Below are positions 15,959 through 23,591 of a DNA stretch of 64,000 nucleotides, in pieces. Below the pieces are notes generated by a model. The model saw only the letters and a list, made by a program, of their open reading frames with translations, searched no databases and was not told the DNA's origin. How positions within the stretch are numbered: the stretch's first letter is position 1; the number at the start of each line of letters is the position of its first letter. The stretch covers positions 1 to 64,000 of the forward strand of contig CALLKX010000012.1 of the NCBI GenBank assembly GCA_938083085.1, read 5' to 3'. A program made the position numbers and the translations under genes. This DNA is from an uncultured bacterium (GTDB taxonomy: Bacteria; Planctomycetota; UBA1135; GCA-002686595).

Positions 15959-17698
15959 ATGAAGGCTCGCGATCGCAGAATCTCCGCCGGCCCCCTCGCC
16001 TGGTTCGGGTTGGTCAGCCTGGGCCTCTACGGCTGCGGAGGCGACACGCCCGCCGGAGGCACGCCTGAACCGAAGGCCGCTGATGGACCTGCGAGCCAGC
16101 TGTTCACCGACGTGACGGCGTCCAGCGGCGTCCGCTTCTCTCACGGCTCCGGTGCCGCCGGGAACTGGATCCTCACCGAGATCATGGGCGGCGGCGGCGC
16201 GCTGTTCGACATGGACGGTGACGGGGACCTGGACCTGCTCCTCCTCCAGGGCGGCGCCGAACCCGGCTCCTCCACGACCGCCCAGGCGGGCGAGGGGCAC
16301 GCGCTCTTCCGCAACGATGGACAGGGCACCTTCACAGACGTGAGCGAAGGCGCCGGGTTCGAGTCTCTCACCGGGTACGCCATGGGCGCGGCGGCCGGGG
16401 ATGTGGACGGCGATGGGGACGTGGACCTCTACATCTCACAGCAGGGGGCCGACGCGCTCTTCCTGAACGAGGGTGGCGGTCGCTTCGCAGACGCGACCTC
16501 GGGGTGGAACGCGGGCGTGAAGGGCTGGTCGACCTCGGCCGCCTTTGGAGACCTGGACGCCGACGGGGACCTGGACCTCTACGTGGCCCGATACATCGAG
16601 CTCGACCCCAAGATCACCTGCAACGACGCCGCGGGGCGGCGGACCTACTGCCCGCCAGGCAGCGGGGCGCCGGTCCACGACGTGCTGCTCATGAACGAGG
16701 GCGGCTCCTTCCGTGATGCGAGCGCCGAGGCAGGGCTCGTCGAGGTGCCCGCCCCAGGATTGGGGGTCGTCCTCGAGGACCTGACCGGCGACGGGCGGCT
16801 CGACGTGTACGTGGCCAACGACGGCCAGGCGAACCAACTCTGGGTCCCTGACGGCGAGGGCGGCTGGCGCGACGAGGGATCCACTCGCGGGATCGCCCTG
16901 AACCAGAACGGCTTCGCCGAGGCGAGCATGGGCGTCGTGGTGGAGGATCTGGACCAGGACGGGCTCTCGGACCTCTTCATGACGCACCTCCAGGAGGAGA
17001 CCCACACCCTGTACCGCGCGCGCGGCGCAGGGGCGTTCAGTGACCGCACCGGGCAGGCGGGCCTCGGGGTCATGACCCGGCCCAACACGGGCTTCGGCGT
17101 GACCGCCTTCGACGTGGAGCTGGACGGGGACCTGGACCTCGCCATCGCCAACGGGCGCGTCCGCATCGGACCGGCCCCCGAGGGCTGCAAGCTCGAGGGG
17201 GCCTGGGCGCAGCTCGCCGAGGCCAACTCACTCCTGATCGCCGACGGCGCGCGCTTCACCGATGAGAAGGAGCGCGCCCTCGCCCTCACGGGCCCGCTGC
17301 TCGTGGACCGCTGCGTGTTCCAGGGGGACCTCGACGGAGACGGCGACGTGGACCTCGTGGTCAGCGGCAACGAGAGCGCAGCGCGCGTGCTACGGAACGA
17401 CGCGTCCCGCGCGGGCGACTGGATCACGCTCGACCCCAGGCTCGACGGGGCCAGCGCCACCGGCCTCGGCGTCCAGGTCAGGGTGACGACACCCGACTTC
17501 CAGCTGACACGCACCACACGCGCGTCGGACGGGTATCAGTCCAGCCGTGACCCCCGCGCGCACTTCGGCGTCCCCGGAGCCAAGGGCGGGGTCGAGGTCG
17601 AGCTCCGCTGGCCGGACGGCCTCCGCGAGCGCTTTGCTGGCCTCGCGACGGGCAGCGTGCACCAACTCCTCCGCGGCAGCGGCGAGGCCCTCCGATGA
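15959..17698 (+). CDS. CRTAC1-like FG-GAP/ASPIC-UnbV lipoprotein
   Basis: A 579-residue lipoprotein: signal with LYGC lipobox (Cys26), an FTDVTASSGVRFSH opening typical of CRTAC1-like proteins, at least five calcium-loop FG-GAP repeats (DMDGDGDLD near 84, DVDGDGDVD, DLDADGDLD, DLTGDGRLD, DVELDGDLD, DLDGDGDVD) forming a beta-propeller, and a C-terminal ASPIC/UnbV domain (LGVQVRVTT, then SRDPRAHFGV and VEVELRWPDG). Such proteins are abundant in planctomycetes and Acidobacteria; their role is thought to be surface binding or adhesion but is not established. ATG at 15959. The downstream TPR lipoprotein overlaps its stop by 4 nt, so both are made together. Confidence 0.88.
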   Translation: MKARDRRISAGPLAWFGLVSLGLYGCGGDTPAGGTPEPKAADGPASQLFTDVTASSGVRFSHGSGAAGNWILTEIMGGGGALFDMDGDGDLDLLLLQGGAEPGSSTTAQAGEGHALFRNDGQGTFTDVSEGAGFESLTGYAMGAAAGDVDGDGDVDLYISQQGADALFLNEGGGRFADATSGWNAGVKGWSTSAAFGDLDADGDLDLYVARYIELDPKITCNDAAGRRTYCPPGSGAPVHDVLLMNEGGSFRDASAEAGLVEVPAPGLGVVLEDLTGDGRLDVYVANDGQANQLWVPDGEGGWRDEGSTRGIALNQNGFAEASMGVVVEDLDQDGLSDLFMTHLQEETHTLYRARGAGAFSDRTGQAGLGVMTRPNTGFGVTAFDVELDGDLDLAIANGRVRIGPAPEGCKLEGAWAQLAEANSLLIADGARFTDEKERALALTGPLLVDRCVFQGDLDGDGDVDLVVSGNESAARVLRNDASRAGDWITLDPRLDGASATGLGVQVRVTTPDFQLTRTTRASDGYQSSRDPRAHFGVPGAKGGVEVELRWPDGLRERFAGLATGSVHQLLRGSGEALR

Positions 17699-19002
17699 AC
17701 CGATCCCCCCTGGCCGCCGCCCTCCTCTCCCTCGCCCTGTACACCGGGGCCTGCGGACCAACGGAGCCGGACCTGGCCCTCCCCGCCCCCCCGCTGCTGG
17801 ACACCAGCACGATGGAGCCGCTGGTGGCCGAGACGCTCGGCGCCGCCCGGGCGGCGGTCGTGGCCGCTCCCCAGGACGCGCAGCGCTGGAGTGAGCTGGG
17901 CCTCGCCCTCGACGCCCACTTCTTTCTAGAGGAGGCCGAGCAGTGCCTCGCCGTGGCGATCGAGCTGGACCCGACCCTCTTCAGGGCGGTCTACGACCAC
18001 GCGGTGCTGGGGACCATGCTGGAGCGGGAAGTGGACGAGGTGGCGGCGCGCTTCGAGCGAGCGGGGCAGCTGCGTGACGACTACCCGCCGGTCTACGCCC
18101 GCCTGGGCGACTTCCTGCTCGCGAGCGGCGACGCGGCCGGTTCCATGGCCGCCTTCGAGCAGGCTCGCGAGGTCTCGGGCGGCCTCGACTACGAGTACGA
18201 CTACGCCACGCTGGGCATCGGGCGTGCGCTCCTTGACCAGGGAGAGACAGAGGCCGCTGTGGAGCGACTGGCGGAGCTGCACCAGCGCTTCCCCGGGGAC
18301 CCAGGTCTCGCCACCGCTCTCGGCCAGGGCCTCACCATGCTCCAGCGAGTGAACGAGGCCGCCGCCGTGACCGCGCGCCAGAAGGCAGCAGACGAGGGCA
18401 AGGTCCAGCTCGGGGACTCCGTGCGGCGGGACATCATGACCCGCTCCCGATCAGCGGCCATGAACTTCCAGCGCGGCGAGGCCATGGTCCGCCGCCGCGA
18501 GTTCGCCGCAGCCGCGGTCGAGTTCGAGCGGGTCCTCACGGTGGACGAGGACAACCGCACCGCGCGGCTCTACCTCGCCAGCGCCCTCATGGAGCTGCGG
18601 CGCATCCCCGAGTCCCGCGCGCAGCTCAACGCCGTCCTGAGAGACAGCCCGGGCGACCTCGACGCCCACCGGATGCTGGGGCTCTTCGACGCCGAGTCCG
18701 GCGCCTTCGAAGAGGCGGACCTGCACTTCAAGACGGTCTCCCGCGACGCCCCGCTCGACAACCTCGGCTTCCAGGCCTGGGTCACCGCGCTCGGGGGCAT
18801 GGGGCGCTGGGACGAGGCGCTGTTCCGCATCGAGCAATGGAGCGCGGCGTCCCCATCGCTGGCCGAGCCCGCCTACCTGCGAGCCATGGCGCTGTTCAAC
18901 GCCAACCGGCGTGAGGAGGCCTTCCAGGCCCTCGAGGCTGCCAAGGCGCTGGCTCCGGGACACCCCATTCGGGCACAAGCCGAGCGAATCCTAAGTCGCT
19001 AG
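17695..19002 (+). CDS. TPR-repeat lipoprotein
   Basis: A 435-residue lipoprotein with lipobox TGAC (Cys20) and roughly eight to nine tetratricopeptide repeats across residues 60-430 (for example AQRWSELGLALDAHFFLEEA, then FVYARLGDFLLASGD-like and AYLRAMALFNANRREEAFQA units). TPR solenoids are protein-interaction scaffolds. Its ATG overlaps the stop of the CRTAC1-like gene (ATGA), which makes it the obligate partner of that protein; a paired ASPIC plus TPR arrangement recurs in planctomycetes, sometimes fused in one chain. It probably sits on the periplasmic or outer face of an envelope membrane. No catalytic motif is seen. Confidence 0.85.
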   Translation: MNRSPLAAALLSLALYTGACGPTEPDLALPAPPLLDTSTMEPLVAETLGAARAAVVAAPQDAQRWSELGLALDAHFFLEEAEQCLAVAIELDPTLFRAVYDHAVLGTMLEREVDEVAARFERAGQLRDDYPPVYARLGDFLLASGDAAGSMAAFEQAREVSGGLDYEYDYATLGIGRALLDQGETEAAVERLAELHQRFPGDPGLATALGQGLTMLQRVNEAAAVTARQKAADEGKVQLGDSVRRDIMTRSRSAAMNFQRGEAMVRRREFAAAAVEFERVLTVDEDNRTARLYLASALMELRRIPESRAQLNAVLRDSPGDLDAHRMLGLFDAESGAFEEADLHFKTVSRDAPLDNLGFQAWVTALGGMGRWDEALFRIEQWSAASPSLAEPAYLRAMALFNANRREEAFQALEAAKALAPGHPIRAQAERILSR

Positions 19003-19014
19003 CCGACGGGGCCC

Positions 19015-19029
19015 GGGGCTAGAGGCCCC
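19015..19029. terminator. Small hairpin between convergent genes
   Basis: GGGGCT (19015-19020) and GGCCCC (19024-19029) can form a 6-bp stem with a terminal G-U and a 3-nt loop, between the TPR gene and the convergent amidohydrolase gene. No T tract; weak call. Confidence 0.35.
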
Positions 19030-19073
19030 ACCGGCAGACTCCAGCTGGCAGGTCCACGCGGCATCAGGCGCAC

Positions 19074-19913
19074 TCAGGCGAGCCCGTAGGCCGTCTTCAC
19101 CGCCGCGTCGGTGTCGACGGTGGCGCCCACCATCGAGAGCGAGGCCCTCCAGCGGGAGAACACCTCGTGCACGCGGATGTAGGGCGCCGCCAGGGTGCAC
19201 ACCGGCCAGTCCGAGCCAAACATGAGCCGCCGGGGGCCGAAGGCCTCGAAAGCCACGTCCATGTAGGGCGTCAGTTGGTCATAGGTCCAGCCCTCGTGGT
19301 CCGCCTCGGTGACCATGCCGCTGACCTTGCAGGTCACGTGCTCCATGGCGCCAAGCTCGCGCATCAGCGCCGCCCAACGGTCGATCTCCCCCGCGGCGAT
19401 GCGGGGCTTGGCCACGTGGTCGAGCACGAGCCGCTGACCGGACATGGCGGCGCAGAAGCGGATCGCCTCCTCCAGTTGATGCTCGAGGATCAGCACGTCA
19501 TAAGCGAGCCCGCGTGCGCCAACCGCCGCCACCCCGCGGCGGAAGTCTGCCCCGTCCAAGAAGCCCGCCGCCTCGTCCTGCACCACGTGCCGGATACCCA
19601 CAAGGCGCTCTCCTCCCCGCGCAGCAGCCAGCCGGTCCAGCTGCGCCTCGACCTCCCCTGAGGCGAGATCCACCCAGCCCACCACGCCGCGGATCCAGAG
19701 GTGATCATCCGCGAGCCCGAGGAGCCACTCGCTTTCCTCAAGGTCCTGGCGCGCCTGGACCGCGACGGTGCCGTCGACGCCACGCTGATCGAGCAGCGGG
19801 CGGAGGTCGTCGGGGAGGAAGTCGCGCTCGAGGGCGTGGAGGCCGCCTTCGGCGATCCAGCCGTACTCGGCCTCGTCGTAAGTCCAGAAGTGCTGATGGG
19901 CGTCGATGGGCAT
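19074..19913 (-). CDS. Amidohydrolase family 2 protein, L-fuconolactonase-like
   Basis: A 279-residue TIM-barrel metal-dependent hydrolase. It opens with IDAHQHFW (metal-binding HxH, residues 4-8), contains VLDHVAKPRI with the strand-6 His equivalent, KVSGMVTEAD and the C-terminal MFGSDWPVC carrying the conserved Asp. This layout is that of L-fuconolactonase and related sugar-lactone hydrolases. It is divergent from a sugar ABC importer with only 67 bp between starts, so shared control is likely, and an L-fucose-dehydrogenase-type reductase lies 16 kb away. Start at 19913 is chosen over 19931 because it begins right at the conserved MPIDAHQHFW. TACGTT lies 8 nt upstream of it. L-rhamnono- or galactono-lactone are alternative substrates. 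Confidence 0.85.
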   Translation of the reverse strand: MPIDAHQHFWTYDEAEYGWIAEGGLHALERDFLPDDLRPLLDQRGVDGTVAVQARQDLEESEWLLGLADDHLWIRGVVGWVDLASGEVEAQLDRLAAARGGERLVGIRHVVQDEAAGFLDGADFRRGVAAVGARGLAYDVLILEHQLEEAIRFCAAMSGQRLVLDHVAKPRIAAGEIDRWAALMRELGAMEHVTCKVSGMVTEADHEGWTYDQLTPYMDVAFEAFGPRRLMFGSDWPVCTLAAPYIRVHEVFSRWRASLSMVGATVDTDAAVKTAYGLA

Positions 19914-19921
19914 GGGGTGCC

Positions 19922-19927
19922 AACGTA
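19922..19927 (-). promoter_or_regulatory. Leaderless-type -10 box before amidohydrolase gene
   Basis: On the minus strand TACGTT ends 8 nt before the start at 19913; GGCACCCC lies between and is not a Shine-Dalgarno. Confidence 0.35.
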
Positions 19928-19980
19928 GCAAGAGCGCCCGAGCGGTTAGGCTGGTTCAATCGCGACTTCCCCCCCTCGTC

Positions 19981-20961
19981 ATGAATCAAAGACCTCGACT
20001 GGCCGCCGCCCTCTCCCTCCTCGCGCTCTCCGCGTGCGGTGATCCCTCGAGCAGCGAGGCCGCGAGCGGCGCGCTGCAGATCGCCGTGGTCCCCAAGGGG
20101 ACGACCCACGAGTTCTGGAAGTCGGTGCACGCCGGAGCCGAGGCAGCCGCCCGCGACCTCGGGGTCGAGGTCATCTGGAAGGGACCCATCCGCGAGGACG
20201 ACCGCGCGGAGCAAATCCAGATCGTCGAGAACTTCGTCGTCCGGGGTGTGGACGGGATCGTCCTCATGCCCATGGACCGCAAGGCCCTCGTCACCCCGGC
20301 TGAGGAGGCCGGAGGACAGGGTATCCCCGTGGTCGTCGCGGACAGCGACCTGGACTGGGAGGGGCGCACCTCCTTCGTCGCCACCGACAACCGCCGCGGC
20401 GGCGAGCTCGCGGGCGAGGCGCTGGCCGAAATGATGGGAGGCGAGGGGTCGGTGATCCTGCTGCGCTACCAGGTGGGGTCAGCGAGCACGTACGAGCGTG
20501 AGGAGGGCTTCCTCGAGGCCATCGGCAAGGCAGCAGGTATCGAGATCATCTCCTCCAACCAGTACGCGGGGGCCACCAACGAGGGCGCCTACCAGGCGTC
20601 CGAGAACCTCCTCAACAGCTTCAAGGACGTGGACGGCATCTTCTGCCCCAACGAGTCTGCGGCCTTCGGGATGCTGCGGGCTCTGCAGGACTCCGGACGC
20701 ACCGACGACGTGGCCTTCGTGGGCTTCGACGCGAGCGACAAGCTGGTGGAGGCGCTCCGCGCCGGGGAGATCGACGCCCTAGTGCTCCAGGACCCCGTGC
20801 GCATGGGTGAGCTCTCCGTGCGCGCCTGCGTCGCCGCGGTGCGAGGCGAGGCCGTGGATCCCCGGATCGACACCGGCGTCGTGGTCGTCCCCTCCGCGTC
20901 CATCGACGACCCCTCGGTCCAGGCCCTCCTCAAGCCCGACCTCTCGATCCTCGACGAGTGA
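19981..20961 (+). CDS. Sugar ABC transporter substrate-binding lipoprotein (RbsB-like)
   Basis: A 326-residue periplasmic-binding protein of the ribose/galactose class (peripla_BP_4). Signal with lipobox LSAC (Cys19), then LQIAVVPKGTTHEFWKS, the two-lobed pattern with GVDGIVLMPMD, VVADSDLDW, DGIFCPNES and VAFVGFDASDKLV. It captures a monosaccharide at the outer face of the inner membrane and delivers it to the ATPase and permease encoded next. The following gene starts within its stop (TGATG). Context (fuconolactonase-like gene divergent at 19913) makes L-fucose or a related deoxysugar a reasonable ligand guess. No Shine-Dalgarno is seen; TAGGCT lies about 28 nt upstream. Confidence 0.9.
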   Translation: MNQRPRLAAALSLLALSACGDPSSSEAASGALQIAVVPKGTTHEFWKSVHAGAEAAARDLGVEVIWKGPIREDDRAEQIQIVENFVVRGVDGIVLMPMDRKALVTPAEEAGGQGIPVVVADSDLDWEGRTSFVATDNRRGGELAGEALAEMMGGEGSVILLRYQVGSASTYEREEGFLEAIGKAAGIEIISSNQYAGATNEGAYQASENLLNSFKDVDGIFCPNESAAFGMLRALQDSGRTDDVAFVGFDASDKLVEALRAGEIDALVLQDPVRMGELSVRACVAAVRGEAVDPRIDTGVVVVPSASIDDPSVQALLKPDLSILDE

Positions 20962-22484
20962 TGAAGGCCGGCGCTGTCCTCCGGCGGCAGGGCCCGCCGC
21001 GGCTCCAGATCAAGGGGGTCACCAAGCGCTTCGGCGGTGTCCACGCCTTGCGGGGAGTGGACCTGGAGGCGGAGGTGGGCGAGGTCCACGCGCTCCTCGG
21101 GGAGAACGGCGCGGGCAAGAGCACCCTCATGAAGATCGTGGCCGGGGCCCAACCGCCGGACTCGGGGGAGCTCTGGATCGACGGGGTCCCCTTCGCGCCG
21201 TCGTCGCCCCGGGAAGCCCGGGAACGCGGGGTCGCGATGATCTACCAGGAGCTCAACCTCTGCCCTCACCTCTCGGTCCTGGAGAACGTCACCCTCGGGC
21301 GCGAGACCTCGCGCTTCGGTGTGAAGCAGCTCGACGCCGCCCGGGGGCGACTCGGCCAGGTCCTCACGGACCTCGAGGTCACCAGCTTCAGGGCCGACAC
21401 GCTGGTCAGCGGACTCGGCCCCGGCGACCGGCAGCTGGTAGAGATCGCCCGCGCGCTCTGCCTCGACGCCACCATCATCGTCTTCGACGAGCCCACCAGC
21501 TCCCTCTCCGCGCCGGACGTCGAGCGGCTGTTCAGGGTGACCCGGCGCCTGGTCGACGGCGGCGTGACCGTGCTTTGGATCAGCCACTTCCTCGACGAGG
21601 TGAAGGCCATCGGGAACCGCTTCACCGTGCTCCGCGACGGCGAGACCGTGGGCCGCGGCGATGTGCTGCAGACGAGCACCGATGAGATGGTGACGACGAT
21701 GGCGGGGCGCTCGGTCTCGGAGGCCTACCCGAGGTCCGCGAGGAATCCCGGGGCCGCGGTGCTCTCCGTCAAGGGGCTCGCCGGCGCCTCGGCCCCGCGG
21801 GACGCCAGCTTCGAGCTGCGGGCCGGCGAGGTCATGGGCGTCTTCGGCCTCGTGGGCGCCGGGCGCACGGAGATGCTCCGCAGCCTGTACGGCCTGGATC
21901 CCATGGTCTCCGGCGAGGTCGAGCTCCGAGGAGCCCCGGTCCAGCGGCCCCGGCCCAGCCGCTGGGTGGAGCTCGGCGTCGGGCTGCTCAGCGAGGACCG
22001 CGCGCGGGAGGGGGTCGCGCTCGAGCTATCCATCGCCGACAACGTCACCCTCTCCAGTGTCCGCCGCCTCGCTAACCGCGTGGGCGCGGTGACCCGAAGG
22101 GCGCGGGAGGCCGCGGCGGAGCCCTGGCGCGAGCGGCTCTCGCTCCGGGCGAGCTCTACCCGCCAGCCGGTGCGAGATCTCTCGGGCGGGAACCAGCAGA
22201 AGGTCGCCATCGCGCGCTTGATGGAGTGCGGGGCAGACATCCTGCTGCTCGACGAGCCCACGCGCGGCATCGACGTGGGCGCGCGGGTCGAGGTGTACCG
22301 GCTGCTCGATCAGCTGGCGGTCGAGGGCAAGGCTATCCTGATGGTCAGCAGCCACCTGCCGGAGCTCCTGGGCACCTGTGACCGCATCGCCGTGATGTAC
22401 CGGGGCGTCCTCGGGGCCGCTCGACCCCGCGAGGAATGGACCGAGGACGCGGCGCTCGCCGCCGCGACAGGAGGAACCAGCTGA
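20961..22484 (+). CDS. Sugar ABC transporter ATP-binding protein, duplicated NBD (RbsA/MglA type)
   Basis: A 507-residue cytosolic ATPase with two fused nucleotide-binding domains. NBD1: Walker A GENGAGKST (47-55), Walker B IIVFDEPTSS with a non-canonical signature (GLGPGDRQLVEIARA). NBD2: degenerate P-loop GLVGAGRTE, canonical signature LSGGNQQKVAIARL and Walker B ILLLDEPTRGIDVG. This asymmetry is characteristic of RbsA/MglA/XylG proteins, where only one site is fully catalytic. It energises import by the neighbouring permease and binding protein. ATG at 20961 overlaps the upstream stop (TGATG) and the permease ATG overlaps this stop, a tightly coupled three-gene operon. A GTG one codon upstream is a trivial alternative start. 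Confidence 0.93.
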   Translation: MKAGAVLRRQGPPRLQIKGVTKRFGGVHALRGVDLEAEVGEVHALLGENGAGKSTLMKIVAGAQPPDSGELWIDGVPFAPSSPREARERGVAMIYQELNLCPHLSVLENVTLGRETSRFGVKQLDAARGRLGQVLTDLEVTSFRADTLVSGLGPGDRQLVEIARALCLDATIIVFDEPTSSLSAPDVERLFRVTRRLVDGGVTVLWISHFLDEVKAIGNRFTVLRDGETVGRGDVLQTSTDEMVTTMAGRSVSEAYPRSARNPGAAVLSVKGLAGASAPRDASFELRAGEVMGVFGLVGAGRTEMLRSLYGLDPMVSGEVELRGAPVQRPRPSRWVELGVGLLSEDRAREGVALELSIADNVTLSSVRRLANRVGAVTRRAREAAAEPWRERLSLRASSTRQPVRDLSGGNQQKVAIARLMECGADILLLDEPTRGIDVGARVEVYRLLDQLAVEGKAILMVSSHLPELLGTCDRIAVMYRGVLGAARPREEWTEDAALAAATGGTS

Positions 22485-23512
22485 TGGAAGCCGAAGACCC
22501 AACGACCCCCGGCCGTAGCGCCGCCGCGGCCCGCCAGGTCGCCGACATCCTGGGCCCGTTCCTCGGCCTGATCGTCGTCGTGGCGCTCTTCGGCGCGGTC
22601 GCGCCGGAAGGCTTCCTCTCGGTCTTCAACGCGAAGACCATCGCGACCCAGACCGTGATCGTCGGGCTCGCGGCGATCGGCGCCACGTTCATCATCCGCT
22701 CCGGGGGCATCGACCTCTCCGTGGGCTCGGCCATCGCGCTGGCCTCGGTGGTCACCGCCCTCGCCATGAAGGCCGGCCTCGGCGAGGTCCCGTCCGCGCT
22801 CCTGGGCGTCCTGGCCGGCGCCGCCGTGGGCGCGGTCAACGGCGGCCTCGTGACCCTGCTGAAGCTGCCCCCCTTCATCGTCACCCTGGGGACCCTCGGC
22901 GCGGCCCGAGGGGCCGCCAAGTGGCTCGCCGACGAGCAGAAGGTGGACGCCCCCAGCGGGGGGCTGAAGCCGTTCATGTCCAAGAACCCCGACCTGTCCG
23001 GGCTGCCCGGATTCATCCGCGAGAACCTGCCGGACTGGCTGGTGCTCGCCCCGGGGGTCTGGCTGATGGGCCTCGCCGCCCTCGCCGCCGCCTTCCTCCT
23101 GCGCCGGACCGTCTTCGGCACCTGGACCACCGCGATCGGCTCCAACGAGCCCACCGCGCGCCTCTGTGGCGTGCCCGTGGAGCGGACCAAGTTCGCCATC
23201 TACGTCTTCGCTGGGGCCATGGCGGGCCTCGCTGGCGTCCTCCAGTTCGGCCGCCTCACGGTCGGCGACCCGACCACCGCCATGGGCAAGGAGCTGGACG
23301 TCATCGCCGCCGTGGTCATCGGCGGCGCCTCGCTCTCGGGGGGCACCGGGACCATCCTCGGCGCCATGATCGGAGCCTTCTTGATGGCCACCCTCGCCAA
23401 CGGCTGCAACCTCTCGGGGGTGCCGAACTTCGTCCAGGAGATCTTGGTCGGGGCCATCATCGTGAGCGCGGTCACCCTGGACGGCTTCCGGAGCCGCCAG
23501 CGGGCAAGCTAG
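22484..23512 (+). CDS. Sugar ABC transporter permease (RbsC type)
   Basis: A 342-residue inner-membrane permease with about ten hydrophobic segments. IIRSGGIDLSVGSAIALASV (near residues 62-81) is the hallmark segment of RbsC/AraH permeases, and the cytoplasmic loop AIGSNEPTARLCGVPVERTK holds the EAA-like contact to the ATPase; GGASLSGGTGTILGAMIGA follows. A longer than usual periplasmic loop lies around residues 145-185. Its ATG overlaps the stop of the ATPase gene (TGATG arrangement), and two hairpins follow its stop, so the operon ends here. Confidence 0.92.
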   Translation: MEAEDPTTPGRSAAAARQVADILGPFLGLIVVVALFGAVAPEGFLSVFNAKTIATQTVIVGLAAIGATFIIRSGGIDLSVGSAIALASVVTALAMKAGLGEVPSALLGVLAGAAVGAVNGGLVTLLKLPPFIVTLGTLGAARGAAKWLADEQKVDAPSGGLKPFMSKNPDLSGLPGFIRENLPDWLVLAPGVWLMGLAALAAAFLLRRTVFGTWTTAIGSNEPTARLCGVPVERTKFAIYVFAGAMAGLAGVLQFGRLTVGDPTTAMGKELDVIAAVVIGGASLSGGTGTILGAMIGAFLMATLANGCNLSGVPNFVQEILVGAIIVSAVTLDGFRSRQRAS

Positions 23513-23513
23513 C

Positions 23514-23557
23514 GGTCTCGGAATCGAGACCTCCAGCGAGGGCTGTATCCCCAGCCC
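23514..23557 (+). terminator. Two tandem hairpins after the ABC operon
   Basis: GGTCTCG (23514-23520) pairs with CGAGACC (23525-23531) around GAAT, two bases after the permease stop; GGGCTG (23540-23545) then pairs with CAGCCC (23552-23557). They lack a T tract but their position suggests the end of the transporter transcript. Confidence 0.5.
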
Positions 23558-23578
23558 CTCCTGAGCGCGACGAAGCGT

Positions 23579-23584
23579 TACCTT
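23579..23584 (+). promoter_or_regulatory. Leaderless-type -10 box before fhs
   Basis: TACCTT ends 7 nt before the ATG at 23592, with TCTGTCG between and no Shine-Dalgarno. Confidence 0.35.
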
Positions 23585-23591
23585 CTGTCGC

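Noticed and set aside
23532-23591. THF or other riboswitch before fhs
   Set aside because: The gap is only 79 bp, with two simple hairpins and no conserved riboswitch core that I can recognise; a -10 box lies right before the start.
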